Shown: piece after piece, positions 34,016 through 43,229 of the stretch | How the letters are laid out: each line of letters opens with the position of its first letter | Position numbering within the stretch: the stretch's first letter is position 1 | Assembly (NCBI RefSeq): GCF_002286785.1 | Contig: NZ_MUJY01000078.1 | Coordinates: 1-47,456 of the forward strand | Direction: 5' to 3' | Origin: Pseudomonas sp. PIC25 | GTDB lineage: Bacteria > Pseudomonadota > Gammaproteobacteria > Pseudomonadales > Pseudomonadaceae | Length of the DNA: 47,456 nt | Program-made: the position numbers and the translations under genes | The notes under the pieces: generated by a model | The model's database searches: none | The model's input: the letters and a program-made list of their open reading frames with translations, nothing else | What the model was told of the DNA's origin: nothing

Positions 34016-36058
34016 ATGTCCGAAGCCCGCAAGATTCTCGTCACCAGCGCCCTGCCCTACGCCAACGGTTCGATCCACCTGGGTCACATGCTGGAATACA
34101 TCCAGACCGACATGTGGGTGCGCTTCCAGAAGCTGCGCGGCAACCAGTGCATCTATGTCTGCGCCGATGACGCCCACGGCTCCGCGATCATGCTGCGCGC
34201 CGAAAAGGAAGGCATCACCCCGGAGCAACTGATCGCCAACGTCAAGGCCGAGCACACCGCCGACTTCGCCGACTTCCTGGTTGGCTTCGACAACTACCAT
34301 TCCACTCATTCGGATGAGAACCGCGAGCTGTCGAGCGCCATCTACCTGAAGCTGCGCGACGCCGGCCATATCGCCACCCGTGCCGTGACCCAGTATTTCG
34401 ACCCCGAGAAGGGCATGTTCCTCGCCGATCGCTTCATCAAGGGCACCTGCCCGAAATGTGGCGCCGAGGACCAGTACGGCGACAACTGCGAGAAATGCGG
34501 CGCTACCTACGCCCCCACCGAGCTGAAGAATCCCAAGTCCGCGATCTCCGGCGCCACGCCGGTGTTGAAGGAATCCCAGCACTTCTTCTTCAAGCTGCCG
34601 GATTTCGAGGCCATGCTGAAAAGCTGGACCCGCAGCGGCACCCTGCAGGACGCGGTGGCGAACAAGATCGCCGAATGGCTCGACAGCGGCCTGCAGGAAT
34701 GGGACATCAGCCGCGACGCCCCCTACTTCGGCTTCGAGATTCCCGGCGAGCCGGGCAAATACTTCTACGTCTGGCTGGACGCGCCGATCGGCTACATGGC
34801 CAGCTTCAAGAACCTCTGCGACCGCACGCCTGATCTGGACTTCGATGCCTTCTGGGGTAAGGACTCCAGCGCCGAGCTGTACCATTTCATCGGCAAGGAC
34901 ATCGTCAACTTCCACGCGCTGTTCTGGCCGGCCATGCTCGAAGGCGCCGGCTACCGCAAGCCGACCGGCGTGAACGTGCACGGCTACCTGACCGTCAACG
35001 GGCAGAAGATGTCCAAGTCGCGCGGCACTTTCATCAAGGCGCGCACCTACCTGGACCACCTGAATCCCGAGTACCTGCGCTATTACTACGCGGCCAAGCT
35101 CGGCCGCGGCGTGGACGACCTCGACCTCAACCTCGAAGACTTCGTGCAGAAGGTCAACTCGGACCTGGTGGGCAAGGTGGTCAACATCGCCAGCCGCTGC
35201 GCCGGGTTCATTCACAAAGGCAACGCCGGTGTGCTGGTGGGCGGCAACGTCGCACCCGAGCTGACCGACGCTTTCCTCGCCGCAGCACCGAGCATTGCCG
35301 AAGCCTATGAGGCCCGCGATTTCTCTCGCGCCATGCGCGAGATCATGGCCCTGGCCGACCGCGCCAACGCCTGGATCGCCGACAAGGCGCCTTGGGCCCT
35401 GGCCAAGCAGGACGGCAAGCAGGCCGAGGTGCAGGAAATCTGCGCCCTTGGCGTCAACCTGTTCCGCCAGTTGGTGATCTTCCTCAAGCCCGTGTTGCCG
35501 AAACTGGCGGAGGCCGCGGAAGCCTTCCTCAACGTCGCCCCGCTGCGCTGGGACGACCATGCGATCCTGCTGGCCAACCACCAGCTGAATGCCTTCACCC
35601 CCCTGATGACCCGTATCGAGCCCGCGAAAATCGACGCCATGATCGAAGCCTCCAAAGAAGACCTCGCCGCCACCGAAGCCACCGCCAAACCCGCTGGGAA
35701 CGGCGAATTGGCGAAAGACCCGCTGGCCGCTGAAATCACCTTCGACACCTTCGCCGCAGTCGACCTGCGCATCGCTCTGATCGAGAAGGCCGAATTCGTC
35801 GAGGGCGCCGACAAGCTGCTGCGCCTGTCGCTGGACATCGGCGACGAAAAACGCAACGTCTTCTCCGGCATCAAGAGCGCCTACCCCGACCCGAGCAAGC
35901 TGGAGGGCCGCCTGACCCTCTACGTCGCCAACCTCGCCGCGCGCAAGATGAAGTTCGGCGTATCCGAAGGCATGGTCCTCGCCGCCGGCCCCGGCGGCGA
36001 AGAAATCTACCTGCTCAGCCCGGACAGCGGCGCCAAGCCGGGGCAGCGTGTGAAGTAA
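34016..36058 (+). CDS. metG: Methionyl-tRNA synthetase
   Basis: A 680-residue class I synthetase. HLGH (21-24) and KMSKS (331-335) are the ATP-binding signatures. The zinc knuckle [18 protein letters not shown] marks the MetRS1 type. An anticodon-binding helical domain and a C-terminal OB-fold tRNA-binding/dimerisation domain (about 570-680, [20 protein letters not shown]) follow. I start at the ATG at 34016 ([18 protein letters not shown]), as in other pseudomonads; the ribosome binding site is weak. A strong -10-like TATAGT lies at 33972-33977 in the gap shared with apbC, but its -35 is unclear. Confidence 0.97.
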   Translation: MSEARKILVTSALPYANGSIHLGHMLEYIQTDMWVRFQKLRGNQCIYVCADDAHGSAIMLRAEKEGITPEQLIANVKAEHTADFADFLVGFDNYHSTHSDENRELSSAIYLKLRDAGHIATRAVTQYFDPEKGMFLADRFIKGTCPKCGAEDQYGDNCEKCGATYAPTELKNPKSAISGATPVLKESQHFFFKLPDFEAMLKSWTRSGTLQDAVANKIAEWLDSGLQEWDISRDAPYFGFEIPGEPGKYFYVWLDAPIGYMASFKNLCDRTPDLDFDAFWGKDSSAELYHFIGKDIVNFHALFWPAMLEGAGYRKPTGVNVHGYLTVNGQKMSKSRGTFIKARTYLDHLNPEYLRYYYAAKLGRGVDDLDLNLEDFVQKVNSDLVGKVVNIASRCAGFIHKGNAGVLVGGNVAPELTDAFLAAAPSIAEAYEARDFSRAMREIMALADRANAWIADKAPWALAKQDGKQAEVQEICALGVNLFRQLVIFLKPVLPKLAEAAEAFLNVAPLRWDDHAILLANHQLNAFTPLMTRIEPAKIDAMIEASKEDLAATEATAKPAGNGELAKDPLAAEITFDTFAAVDLRIALIEKAEFVEGADKLLRLSLDIGDEKRNVFSGIKSAYPDPSKLEGRLTLYVANLAARKMKFGVSEGMVLAAGPGGEEIYLLSPDSGAKPGQRVK

Positions 36059-36092
36059 CACACCGAAACACGCCCTTCTCCTGCAGTAGATT

Positions 36093-36114
36093 CCCCGGCC
36101 TAGGCGGGCCGGGG
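36093..36114 (+). terminator. Possible terminator of metG
   Basis: An 8-bp stem CCCCGGCC/GGCCGGGG with a 6-nt loop lies 35 bp after the stop codon. Only CGACTCTTCG follows, so the T run is poor. Confidence 0.4.
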
Positions 36115-36196
36115 CGACTCTTCGAGCCCGAGCCTTGATTTGAACGGCTGGCGCTCCGTCGCGCATGGACACCGACGCCAAGGACGACACTTCGTC

Positions 36197-36517
36197 ATGA
36201 AGAAATCCACTCTGGTCATCAACACGTTGCTGACAGGCGGCGTGCTCACGGCTCTGCTCCACCACAACGCGGTTTACCGCGACAATTACGCCAGCCAAGA
36301 GGATTGCCTCGCCGACTGGAACCAGAATCCAGCCAACTGCGAGGCGAGCAGCGGCTCTGGTACAGCGGGGGGTTCTGGTGGCGGCTTCTACCGCGGCCCC
36401 ACTTACGAAGAGGGAAGCCGGCCGACTACACCGCAGCAGCAGCGTGTAGCCTTCCGTGAGATGGTCAAGCGCAGCGGCTTCGGCAGTTCCGGCGCACGCT
36501 TTTCCGGAGGCGGCTGA
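36197..36517 (+). CDS. Short YgiB/DUF1190-like protein
   Basis: A 106-residue protein with an N-terminal hydrophobic stretch (LVINTLLTGGVLTALL), then YASQEDCLADWNQNPANCE, which matches the YATREDCVAEF...C segment of E. coli YgiB. A Gly/Ser linker follows, and the C-terminus is SGFGSSGARFSGGG, like the RGGFGxS...GG tail of YgiB. E. coli YgiB is about twice as long, so this is a minimal version. AAGGA lies 12 nt before the ATG. Its TGA overlaps the ATG of the ATP-grasp gene (TGATG), as ygiB precedes ygiC in E. coli. It may be the substrate or partner of that ligase. Function unknown. Confidence 0.8.
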   Translation: MKKSTLVINTLLTGGVLTALLHHNAVYRDNYASQEDCLADWNQNPANCEASSGSGTAGGSGGGFYRGPTYEEGSRPTTPQQQRVAFREMVKRSGFGSSGARFSGGG

Positions 36518-37635
36518 TGCGATGCCTGCCCAGCCAACCACGGCCGCACTGGCGCGAACAGTGTGAGTCCCTGGGTTTCACCTTCCACAGCATCGATGGA
36601 CGCTACTGGGACGAAACCAAGGCCTATCGCTTCACACTGGCGCAGATCGAACATCTGGAAGCCGTTACCGAAGACGTCCACCAGCGCTGCCTGGAGGCCA
36701 TCGACTGGATCATCCGAGAAGAGCACTTCGCGCCCTTCGGCCTTTCGCCCAGCGCGATCCAACTGGTTCAACGCTCCTGGCGCCGCAAGGAGCCAAGCCT
36801 GTACGGACGTTTCGATTTTTCCTGGAACGGCAGCGGCGAGCCCAAGCTGCTGGAGTACAACGCCGATACACCAACCGGCCTGCTCGAAGCCAGCGTAATC
36901 CAGTGGTATTGGCTACAGGATTGCCAACCGGACGCCGACCAGTTCAACTCGCTGCATGAAAAGCTGATCGCGCGCTGGCGGCAGATCGCACCGCGCCAGC
37001 CGATGTACTTCACCGCCTTGCAAGGCCATGAAGAGGATACCGGCAACCTGCTCTACCTGCTGGATACCGCGCACCAGGCCGGTCTGACAACACGCTACCT
37101 CCCCATCGAACGAGTCGGCTTCAGCGCCCTGCAGCAGCGTTTCGTCGATGAAAACGATCATCCCATCGAGCACTGTTTCAAGCTTTACCCGTGGGAATGG
37201 TTGATCGAGGAAGAGTTCGGCCGGCATATCGCGGCCAGCGAGATCCGCTTCCTCGAGCCAGCCTGGAAGCTGCTGCTGTCATGCAAGGCGATCCTGCCGA
37301 TCCTCTGGCAGTTGTTCCCCGAGCATCCGAATCTGCTACCCGCCAGCTTCACCGATAACCTGTACGGCGCCTATGTGCGAAAGCCGCTCTACTCACGGGA
37401 AGGCAGCAACATCCAGATTGTTGCCCCAGGCATCGACGAACGGAGCGACGGGCCCTACCGGGAAGAAGCCAGCATCTACCAGGCCTTCGCTCCGCTCCCG
37501 CGTTTCGGCGACAGTCACACCGTAATCGGCAGTTGGGTCGTCGGCGATGCCGCCGCCGGGATCGGTATCCGTGAGGACTCCAGCCTGATCACTCGGGACA
37601 GCAGCCGCTTCATCCCGCACTTCTTTATCGAATGA
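36517..37635 (+). CDS. Glutathionylspermidine synthase-like ATP-grasp ligase (YgiC/YjfC family)
   Basis: A 372-residue protein matching the C-terminal synthetase half of Gsp synthetase: YGRFDFSWNGSGEPKLLEYN (substrate/ATP site), ADTPTGLLEASVIQW, CFKLYPWEWLIEEEFG and an end segment SWVVGDAAAGIGIREDSSLI with the Mg/ATP-binding acidic residues. It lacks the amidase half, as do YgiC and YjfC. It should form an amide bond using ATP, but neither acid nor amine partner is known. GGAGG (36505-36509) lies inside the upstream gene, whose stop it overlaps. The DUF350 gene follows after 30 bp. Confidence 0.92.
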   Translation: MRCLPSQPRPHWREQCESLGFTFHSIDGRYWDETKAYRFTLAQIEHLEAVTEDVHQRCLEAIDWIIREEHFAPFGLSPSAIQLVQRSWRRKEPSLYGRFDFSWNGSGEPKLLEYNADTPTGLLEASVIQWYWLQDCQPDADQFNSLHEKLIARWRQIAPRQPMYFTALQGHEEDTGNLLYLLDTAHQAGLTTRYLPIERVGFSALQQRFVDENDHPIEHCFKLYPWEWLIEEEFGRHIAASEIRFLEPAWKLLLSCKAILPILWQLFPEHPNLLPASFTDNLYGAYVRKPLYSREGSNIQIVAPGIDERSDGPYREEASIYQAFAPLPRFGDSHTVIGSWVVGDAAAGIGIREDSSLITRDSSRFIPHFFIE

Positions 37636-37665
37636 CCGCACATCGCGTTGACAAGGAACGCCGCC

Positions 37666-38064
37666 ATGACCCTGCTTCAGACCCTACCGAACTTTTTCCT
37701 CTACCTGTCCAGCGCACTGGCGCTGTTCTGCCTGTTCATCGGCCTTTACATCCGGCTGACGCCCTACCATGAACTGGAACTGATCCGCCAAGGTAACGCC
37801 GCCGCTGCCTGCGCTCTGCTGGGGACCGCCCTGGGCTTCGTGCTACCACTGGCCAGCAGCATCGCCCATAGTGCCAGCCTGCGCGACATGCTGGTCTGGG
37901 GCGGCATCGCCATGCTGGTGCAGGGGCTCGTCTTCCTCGGCAGTGCGCGCCTGATACCGGAACTGAAGCAGGGAATCGTCGAAGGCAAGGTCGCCCACGG
38001 AATATTCCTGGGCGGCTGCGCCCTGTGCGTCGGTATCGTCAACGCCGCCTGCCTGGTGTACTGA
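37666..38064 (+). CDS. DUF350 family membrane protein (YjfL-like)
   Basis: A 132-residue protein with four membrane helices: LYLSSALALFCLFIGLYIRL, AAACALLGTALGFVLPLASS, LVWGGIAMLVQGLVFLGSA and GIFLGGCALCVGIVNAACL. The middle AAACALLGTALGFVLPLA is the family core. DUF350 genes recur beside GSP-synthetase-like ATP-grasp genes (for example yjfL beside yjfC), so the linkage is real though the role is unknown. AAGGA lies 8 nt before the ATG. Its stop codon is only 5 bp from that of the convergent fimT-like gene, with no terminator hairpin between. Confidence 0.9.
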   Translation: MTLLQTLPNFFLYLSSALALFCLFIGLYIRLTPYHELELIRQGNAAAACALLGTALGFVLPLASSIAHSASLRDMLVWGGIAMLVQGLVFLGSARLIPELKQGIVEGKVAHGIFLGGCALCVGIVNAACLVY

Positions 38065-38069
38065 TTCGA

Positions 38070-38582
38070 TCACGAACAACTCCCCGCACTCGTCTTGGCG
38101 ACAGTCGTCCGGCCGGTCGCCGAGACGGTGACCACGCGCTCCTGGCTTCCCGTTGGCGACGAGCGGCATACGGTGATGGTTGCCTGAGTGGAGCCGAAGC
38201 CGCTGGGTTGGAAGGTGAGGCTATTGGTGGTGGAGGACAGCAGATAGCCGGACGCAGCCGATTGTTCGCGACGGATGACGGTAGTGCCGGCGAGGACGAT
38301 CCAGCCCTGTTCCCAACCGCCGCTGGTGGTGCAACTGGTGCCGTTGGCGGATTTGCACAGGGTGACGGTGGTTCTGCGCTTCATGGCTTCGCTCTTGGCC
38401 AGTTGGGCACTCACGACAAGGCTGTTGCTGTAGGTGCGCAGGCGGTTGCTCAGGACGAAACTGTCGAACGCCGGCACGGCGATGCCCGCCAGGATGGCCA
38501 ACACCGCCATTGCCACCAGCAGTTCGACGAGGGTGAAGCCCCGGCAATTCGCGACTCGGATCGCAGGCTGGTGCGTGCCCAT
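38070..38582 (-). CDS. Minor pseudopilin FimT/GspH type
   Basis: A 170-residue prepilin. The peptidase site is NCRG/FTLVELLVAMAVLAILAG with Glu at +5, followed by AVPAFDSFVLSNRLRTYSNS and a GspH/FimT domain with Cys residues (VTLCKSANGTSC, ITVCRSS, SAGSCS). It is the last gene of the minor-pilin operon and would prime or cap the pilus. I chose the ATG at 38582, preceded by GAGGAA at 7 nt; an ATG at 38597 overlaps the pilY1 stop but has a badly placed ribosome binding site. Confidence 0.88.
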   Translation of the reverse strand: MGTHQPAIRVANCRGFTLVELLVAMAVLAILAGIAVPAFDSFVLSNRLRTYSNSLVVSAQLAKSEAMKRRTTVTLCKSANGTSCTTSGGWEQGWIVLAGTTVIRREQSAASGYLLSSTTNSLTFQPSGFGSTQATITVCRSSPTGSQERVVTVSATGRTTVAKTSAGSCS

Positions 38583-38593
38583 GGCGCTTTTCC

Positions 38594-41500
38594 TCATTCC
38601 TCGACGTTCCAGTAGACCCGCGCCGTCGGCTGTATGACCGAGAGCTGCTTGACGTCGGGGCTACCCTCCAGCGCCGATTCCGGATTGGCGCCGATGATGA
38701 ACGGCCGCGTGGTCCCATCGTCCAGGGTCACCATGCCCGCCACTGGCGACGGCGGCAGCCCGTCCCCAGCAAGATCCAGATAACGCTGGCCATCCACGCC
38801 TTCGGCGGTGAGGTAGTTGACGTTGTAGACCCGCGCTTCGCCCAAGCTGGCACAGACCCCGGAGGTAGGTACCGAGGGCTGGTGGGTGCTGAAGGTCACC
38901 TGGCCGAACACGGTGATGGCCGAGGTGACCACCTGCTCGGTGGGGCTCAGCGCCAGGTACCAGCCCTTCTTCTGCGACAACTGGGTGTTCGTCGGGGTGG
39001 CACTGCCGCTGATGGCCAGGAGGGAATTCAGGCACAGGCGCGAGGCACCGCAGTTGGTGGCCTCGCTGGTGAGCCAACTGGCATCGCCCGGACGATCTTT
39101 CAGCATGAAGAAGTAATTGGTGACGCTGGTCGCGCTGGTGTAGTTGGACACCGGCTTCTCGCGATCCCCCGAGCCAAGCAGCAGGATATAGCCCGAGGTA
39201 TCCGCCACCACATCCGGAGCGAACATGAACTTGCGGTTGGCCGTGCAGCTCGCCCCGCTACCGCAACCCAGTGCGGCGATACGGGTGATGGTCCAGTTGG
39301 CCGGCGCGTTCGTCCCCATGGTAATGCGATAGACATTGCCGCCCAAATCGGCGGTGTAGGCATAGAGCGCCAGGCCATTGCTGCCGGGCACGATGGTCAT
39401 GTCCGCCACCACGCTGCGCTCGGTGTCGAAGGTCCTGAGCAGCTCACCGGTATCGGCGTCCATCACGTAGATCTTGTTGCCCTTGGTCGAGCTGGTGCAG
39501 GTGTTGGGGTCGGCATCCTCGCAGGTGTCGTAGCCGCCGCCCAGCATCAGGATCGGCGCCGTGCCCGCACCATAACCGGCGGCCTTGAAGAGTTTCGGTG
39601 TGGACCAGGTCTGGCCGATTCCGCTGAAACCGGTGGAGCAGCCCGTATCGCTGACCGTGCCGGAGGCTGGGAAGTTGGAGGGGCAACCCCTCTTCCACTT
39701 GAGCGAAGGCGAATCGGGGTTGCTCACGTTGAACGCGTACAGCGCCCGTCCACCGCGGCGCATGGTGGCGTAGATCCAGGCGGTATTGCCGTCCTTGTAG
39801 GCCGCGACGGGTCCGTCCATGCCATAGGATTTCGCCTGAGGCGTTGGCGTCCCGGTGGTGTGCCCGGGGTAGCTGATGGTGACAGTGTTGTCGTACAGCC
39901 GCTTGAGCGAGCCGTAGAATTCCGGCGGTATGAACGACCAGAGCTCCTGCCCGGCAAGGTAGTTGCCGAAGTTCGCCGCACGATTGCCATTCACCGCGCG
40001 CAGGGCCCCGTCGTTTCCACCATAGAACACCACCACCCGGGGCGAACTGTCGGTGCCGTAGTTGATCGCCACCGGCCGCGAGTGCACCACATCGCCGTGC
40101 ACCGATGGCCGTACCTCGGCGGTGCCATCCCTGCCGTTCTCGTCTTTCAGGTCCTGTCCCCGCGACCAGTTGATCAGGTTGTCACGCTCGGTCGCGCTGC
40201 CAACGCCCAACAGGCTTTGGGTAATCGCGGTATTGGCAGTGTTGAACGAGGTCAACGCAGTGCAGGAACCGAAGGTGGGAGAACAGGTATGGACCGTGCG
40301 GGAGCTGTCGCGGCGCAGCATGTAGGCCTGGGCGCCTTTCTCGACGATGTTGCCGTCCGGGTAGTTGGAGGCATCCGAACCCGCCACGGCCAGGCATTCG
40401 CCTCGGGGGCTGAACGACCAGTAATTGTCCGTCGCAGTAGGCGTCCAGAAACTGCGCGCACACTCGGCGATGAATCCGCGTTCGGCATTGATCGCCCGAT
40501 TGTTGTCGGCGTCCAGCAGTCTCAGGTCTCCGCTGACCAGCCCGAGCTTGTACTGCTTCAGGTTGCCGAACCAACGCGGAAAGGAATCCTCGTCCGGACG
40601 GAACATGCCGACGAACACCTGGTTGAGGTAGGTGCCCTGGGTATTGACGCTGACTGGCAGGCTCACCGAGGCGAAGGCACTGTTGGTCGACTGAATCTCG
40701 GAAAAAATCGTCGCCAGCGCATCGGCGATCTGCGAGCCGCTGCTGGCCACGTCGAAGTATTTGCCACTGCTGACCCGGGCGACGCTCTGCAGCAGCGCCG
40801 TCCAGCCGGGCCCCTGGCCGGAGGTGACCTTATTGATGTCGATGGTGTAGGTGGTGATCGCCTCGGGGCTCTTCTTCATGAAGCGCGCCCACTCGTCAGC
40901 GACGTTACCCTGCGAGCCGCTGGGCGAAATCGGAATGGTGGTCGTCGAGCCACCCAGCCGCTCCAGCGCCGCCGTCGCCTGCTCGATATCGCTGGAGTTG
41001 TCCTGGGCGGCACCGTTGCTGATGTAGATGACGTAGTTCTTGGCGCAGCCAGACACGATAGGGTTGTTATAGGTGGTGGCCGTCTTGCTGGACAGTGCGT
41101 TTCCGCTCAGGGCATAGATGGCGTCGGAAGCGCTACTGATGCCCCGGTTGCCGGTGAAGTCCGTCTTCGCCTTGTTGTTGCCGGCATGCGGCGTGCCACC
41201 GGAAAAGTACAGGTAGGCCTCTTCCATGGCCTTGCTGATCTTGCCGCCGTTGGATTTGTCGGCGTTCTTGTCCAGGCTGCGCACGAGGTTCTGCATCAGC
41301 ACTTTGTTGGCAGCGGTCAGCGGCCGGATCGCCGCCCGCAGGTAGGCACCGTCGTTACCCGCGTTCGCGCCGCCGCTCTCGGTGAAGAGCATCAGTCCCA
41401 GGCGAAACTTGTCGGCCGGCAAGGCGTCCACCACCGAGACGAGCGCGGCGATCTCGTTGTCGAACGGGGTGCTCCAGTTCGCCGTGTTGTCGAGGATGAT

Positions 41501-41626
41501 CAGCACGTTGGGCGCGCCCGTCGCGTTGGGCGGAGTGCCCAGGAACAGGTCGATGTCCTCCGCCTGCGACAATCCGGATAACCCGGCTGCCATGGCCAAT
41601 AGCACCATGCGAATGTACGACCTCAT
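38594..41626 (-). CDS. pilY1: PilY1/PilC-type pilus tip adhesin
   Basis: A 1010-residue secreted protein (signal ending SQA), shorter than the ~1160-residue P. aeruginosa PilY1. Residues about 35-380 form a von Willebrand A-like domain whose MIDAS is degenerate: LDNTANWS in place of DxSxS. The C-terminal half is the PilY1 beta-propeller (ARPSVHGDVVHSRPV-like entry as VRPSVHGDVVHSRPVAINYG; VVVFYGGNDGALRAVNG; APILMLGGGYDT; IYVMDADTGELLRTF). PilY1 sits at the pilus tip, is needed for extension and acts in adhesion and surface sensing. AGGTG lies 6 nt before the ATG at 41626. It lies between pilX and fimT as in other minor-pilin operons. Confidence 0.93.
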   Translation of the reverse strand: MRSYIRMVLLAMAAGLSGLSQAEDIDLFLGTPPNATGAPNVLIILDNTANWSTPFDNEIAALVSVVDALPADKFRLGLMLFTESGGANAGNDGAYLRAAIRPLTAANKVLMQNLVRSLDKNADKSNGGKISKAMEEAYLYFSGGTPHAGNNKAKTDFTGNRGISSASDAIYALSGNALSSKTATTYNNPIVSGCAKNYVIYISNGAAQDNSSDIEQATAALERLGGSTTTIPISPSGSQGNVADEWARFMKKSPEAITTYTIDINKVTSGQGPGWTALLQSVARVSSGKYFDVASSGSQIADALATIFSEIQSTNSAFASVSLPVSVNTQGTYLNQVFVGMFRPDEDSFPRWFGNLKQYKLGLVSGDLRLLDADNNRAINAERGFIAECARSFWTPTATDNYWSFSPRGECLAVAGSDASNYPDGNIVEKGAQAYMLRRDSSRTVHTCSPTFGSCTALTSFNTANTAITQSLLGVGSATERDNLINWSRGQDLKDENGRDGTAEVRPSVHGDVVHSRPVAINYGTDSSPRVVVFYGGNDGALRAVNGNRAANFGNYLAGQELWSFIPPEFYGSLKRLYDNTVTISYPGHTTGTPTPQAKSYGMDGPVAAYKDGNTAWIYATMRRGGRALYAFNVSNPDSPSLKWKRGCPSNFPASGTVSDTGCSTGFSGIGQTWSTPKLFKAAGYGAGTAPILMLGGGYDTCEDADPNTCTSSTKGNKIYVMDADTGELLRTFDTERSVVADMTIVPGSNGLALYAYTADLGGNVYRITMGTNAPANWTITRIAALGCGSGASCTANRKFMFAPDVVADTSGYILLLGSGDREKPVSNYTSATSVTNYFFMLKDRPGDASWLTSEATNCGASRLCLNSLLAISGSATPTNTQLSQKKGWYLALSPTEQVVTSAITVFGQVTFSTHQPSVPTSGVCASLGEARVYNVNYLTAEGVDGQRYLDLAGDGLPPSPVAGMVTLDDGTTRPFIIGANPESALEGSPDVKQLSVIQPTARVYWNVEE

Positions 41627-41649
41627 AACACGCACCTCATCGAGCCCAT

Positions 41650-42132
41650 TCAGGGGCATACCGCATTTTTCTGGGCGTCGGAGAGCAAGACGCGAACGCC
41701 GGAGCGCACTCGTACCGAAGCCCCGCTGGCTGGATCGTCCACCGTCGCGACCATCTCCCAGATGGTGTTCCAGGTGGAGTTGGACATACCCACCAGGGTC
41801 AGGCTGCTCGGTGCCGTGGCACTCGCCAGGCTGGCCCGGACGCATTCCGGCCGGGACACCTGCACGACGTAGTCCGTCCGGTCGTCCCGGTTCAGGTCAA
41901 CATTGACGGCCTGCGCCACCGGCGCCGTAGTGAACGCCGAGCCCACCACCTGCTCGATCGCCACGTCGGCAGCCGACAGCGCTTCGCTGCGCCACTGCTG
42001 GTTGCCCACCACCTCCAGGTTGGTGGTGCTCTGGGTGAAGGCGGACGACACCATCAGGGTCAGCAGCAGCAACATGATCAGCGCAATGATCAGCGCCATC
42101 CCTTGCTGCTTGGGGGGTGCCTTGGCGTTCAT
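41650..42132 (-). CDS. pilX: Minor pilin PilX
   Basis: A 160-residue protein. Leader KQQG and hydrophobic helix MALIIALIMLLLLTLMVSSA follow the PilX pattern. The +5 residue is Ile and not Glu, as I recall for other PilX proteins, which lack the usual acidic residue. Next comes the family segment NLEVVGNQQWRSEALSAADV. AGGAGGG lies before the ATG, and the ATGA overlaps the pilW stop by 4 bp. It is part of the priming complex that initiates pilus assembly with PilV, PilW, FimT and PilY1. Confidence 0.9.
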   Translation of the reverse strand: MNAKAPPKQQGMALIIALIMLLLLTLMVSSAFTQSTTNLEVVGNQQWRSEALSAADVAIEQVVGSAFTTAPVAQAVNVDLNRDDRTDYVVQVSRPECVRASLASATAPSSLTLVGMSNSTWNTIWEMVATVDDPASGASVRVRSGVRVLLSDAQKNAVCP

Positions 42133-43229
42133 GGGGTTTCCCTCCTGCCGGAGACGTTTACCAGGCGGACGGTGCTGGAATAGACGTGGCGCTGGAAACC
42201 ATCGGTGAACGCACCGAAGGTTTCCCCCGCCAACGAGTAGGTCTTGGTGCTGCTGTAGCCCGGAGTGGATTGCAGGTTGCGCACCAGCAGATAGACCTTG
42301 ACCACCACCGTGTCCACCAGTTGGGCGAGGCTGCACGGGGTGGCCGAGCGGCACGTAGTGTCGGCGGCGCCGTCGCCCCGGTTGGTGGCGGAGACCTTGT
42401 TCTCGGTATCCGCCCAAGCGATTGCCGCCGCGTAGTTCACCGCCGCGCCGGAATCGCTGAGGTTGTCGACGCCGAACTCGAAGCGCATGGCCTCGACCCC
42501 TTCGATCAACGGCTCCGCCGCCTGCTGGACGAGTACCCCGCCTTGCAGGTCGAAGCGAGAGCGCATCAAGGTCGGGATGCCGTCGCCCGGCGTCACCGCA
42601 TAGGTGCGCAGGTAATAGATGTGGTTGACGTACTGGCGCTTCTCCGCCAGCGTCGAGCAATCGCGCTTGTGCAGGGAAAAGCCCGTGGTATCGAGCCGGT
42701 AGCGGCTTTCGCCTTCGCAGCCGGAGGTCTGCCAGTAGAGCTTGCCGGCGGTATCCGCCTCGCAGTTGCCCACGCCCGCCACGCAGGTTTGCACATGTCG
42801 GACCACCAGCACGTCGCTGTTGGGTACCTTGTCGGGAAGCTGCGCGGTGCAGCCGGACGGCACGCTGGCATAGAGTTGCACAGGCACGCCGATCAGGTTG
42901 GTGCGATGCGCCGTGTCCCAGGAAGCGTAGTCGGCGCAGGGCGCAGGAATGGCCGTCGGATAGTCGCCCGGGATACCGGTCGCAACCAAGTCGTCGAACT
43001 CGGGGATATAGCCATTCCAAAAGCCGGCATGCATCAGGTCGTCACGCAGCACCTTGATCGCCAGCCGGCCGTTTTCCATTTGCGTGTTGGTCTTGGCCAT
43101 TTCCGTATTGGTACGGCTCATGTCCAGGTACAGCGTCAGAATCGCGGCGGTCAGGATCAGGGCGATAGTCATGGCCACCATCAGCTCGATCAGGCCGAAA
43201 CCACGCTGCACTCGATTCGACGGGCTCAT
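42129..43229 (-). CDS. pilW: Minor pilin PilW
   Basis: A 366-residue prepilin, the largest of the cluster, as is normal for PilW. Cleavage site RVQRG/FGLIELMVAMTIALILTA with Glu at +5, then NTQMENGRLAIKVLRDDLMH and AGFWNG, the typical PilW block. The C-terminal domain has several cysteines, likely in disulfides (CTAQL, CVAGVGNCEADT, GCEGESR). Starts with an ATGA overlap at the pilV stop and ends with one at the pilX start. Confidence 0.93.
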   Translation of the reverse strand: MSPSNRVQRGFGLIELMVAMTIALILTAAILTLYLDMSRTNTEMAKTNTQMENGRLAIKVLRDDLMHAGFWNGYIPEFDDLVATGIPGDYPTAIPAPCADYASWDTAHRTNLIGVPVQLYASVPSGCTAQLPDKVPNSDVLVVRHVQTCVAGVGNCEADTAGKLYWQTSGCEGESRYRLDTTGFSLHKRDCSTLAEKRQYVNHIYYLRTYAVTPGDGIPTLMRSRFDLQGGVLVQQAAEPLIEGVEAMRFEFGVDNLSDSGAAVNYAAAIAWADTENKVSATNRGDGAADTTCRSATPCSLAQLVDTVVVKVYLLVRNLQSTPGYSSTKTYSLAGETFGAFTDGFQRHVYSSTVRLVNVSGRRETP

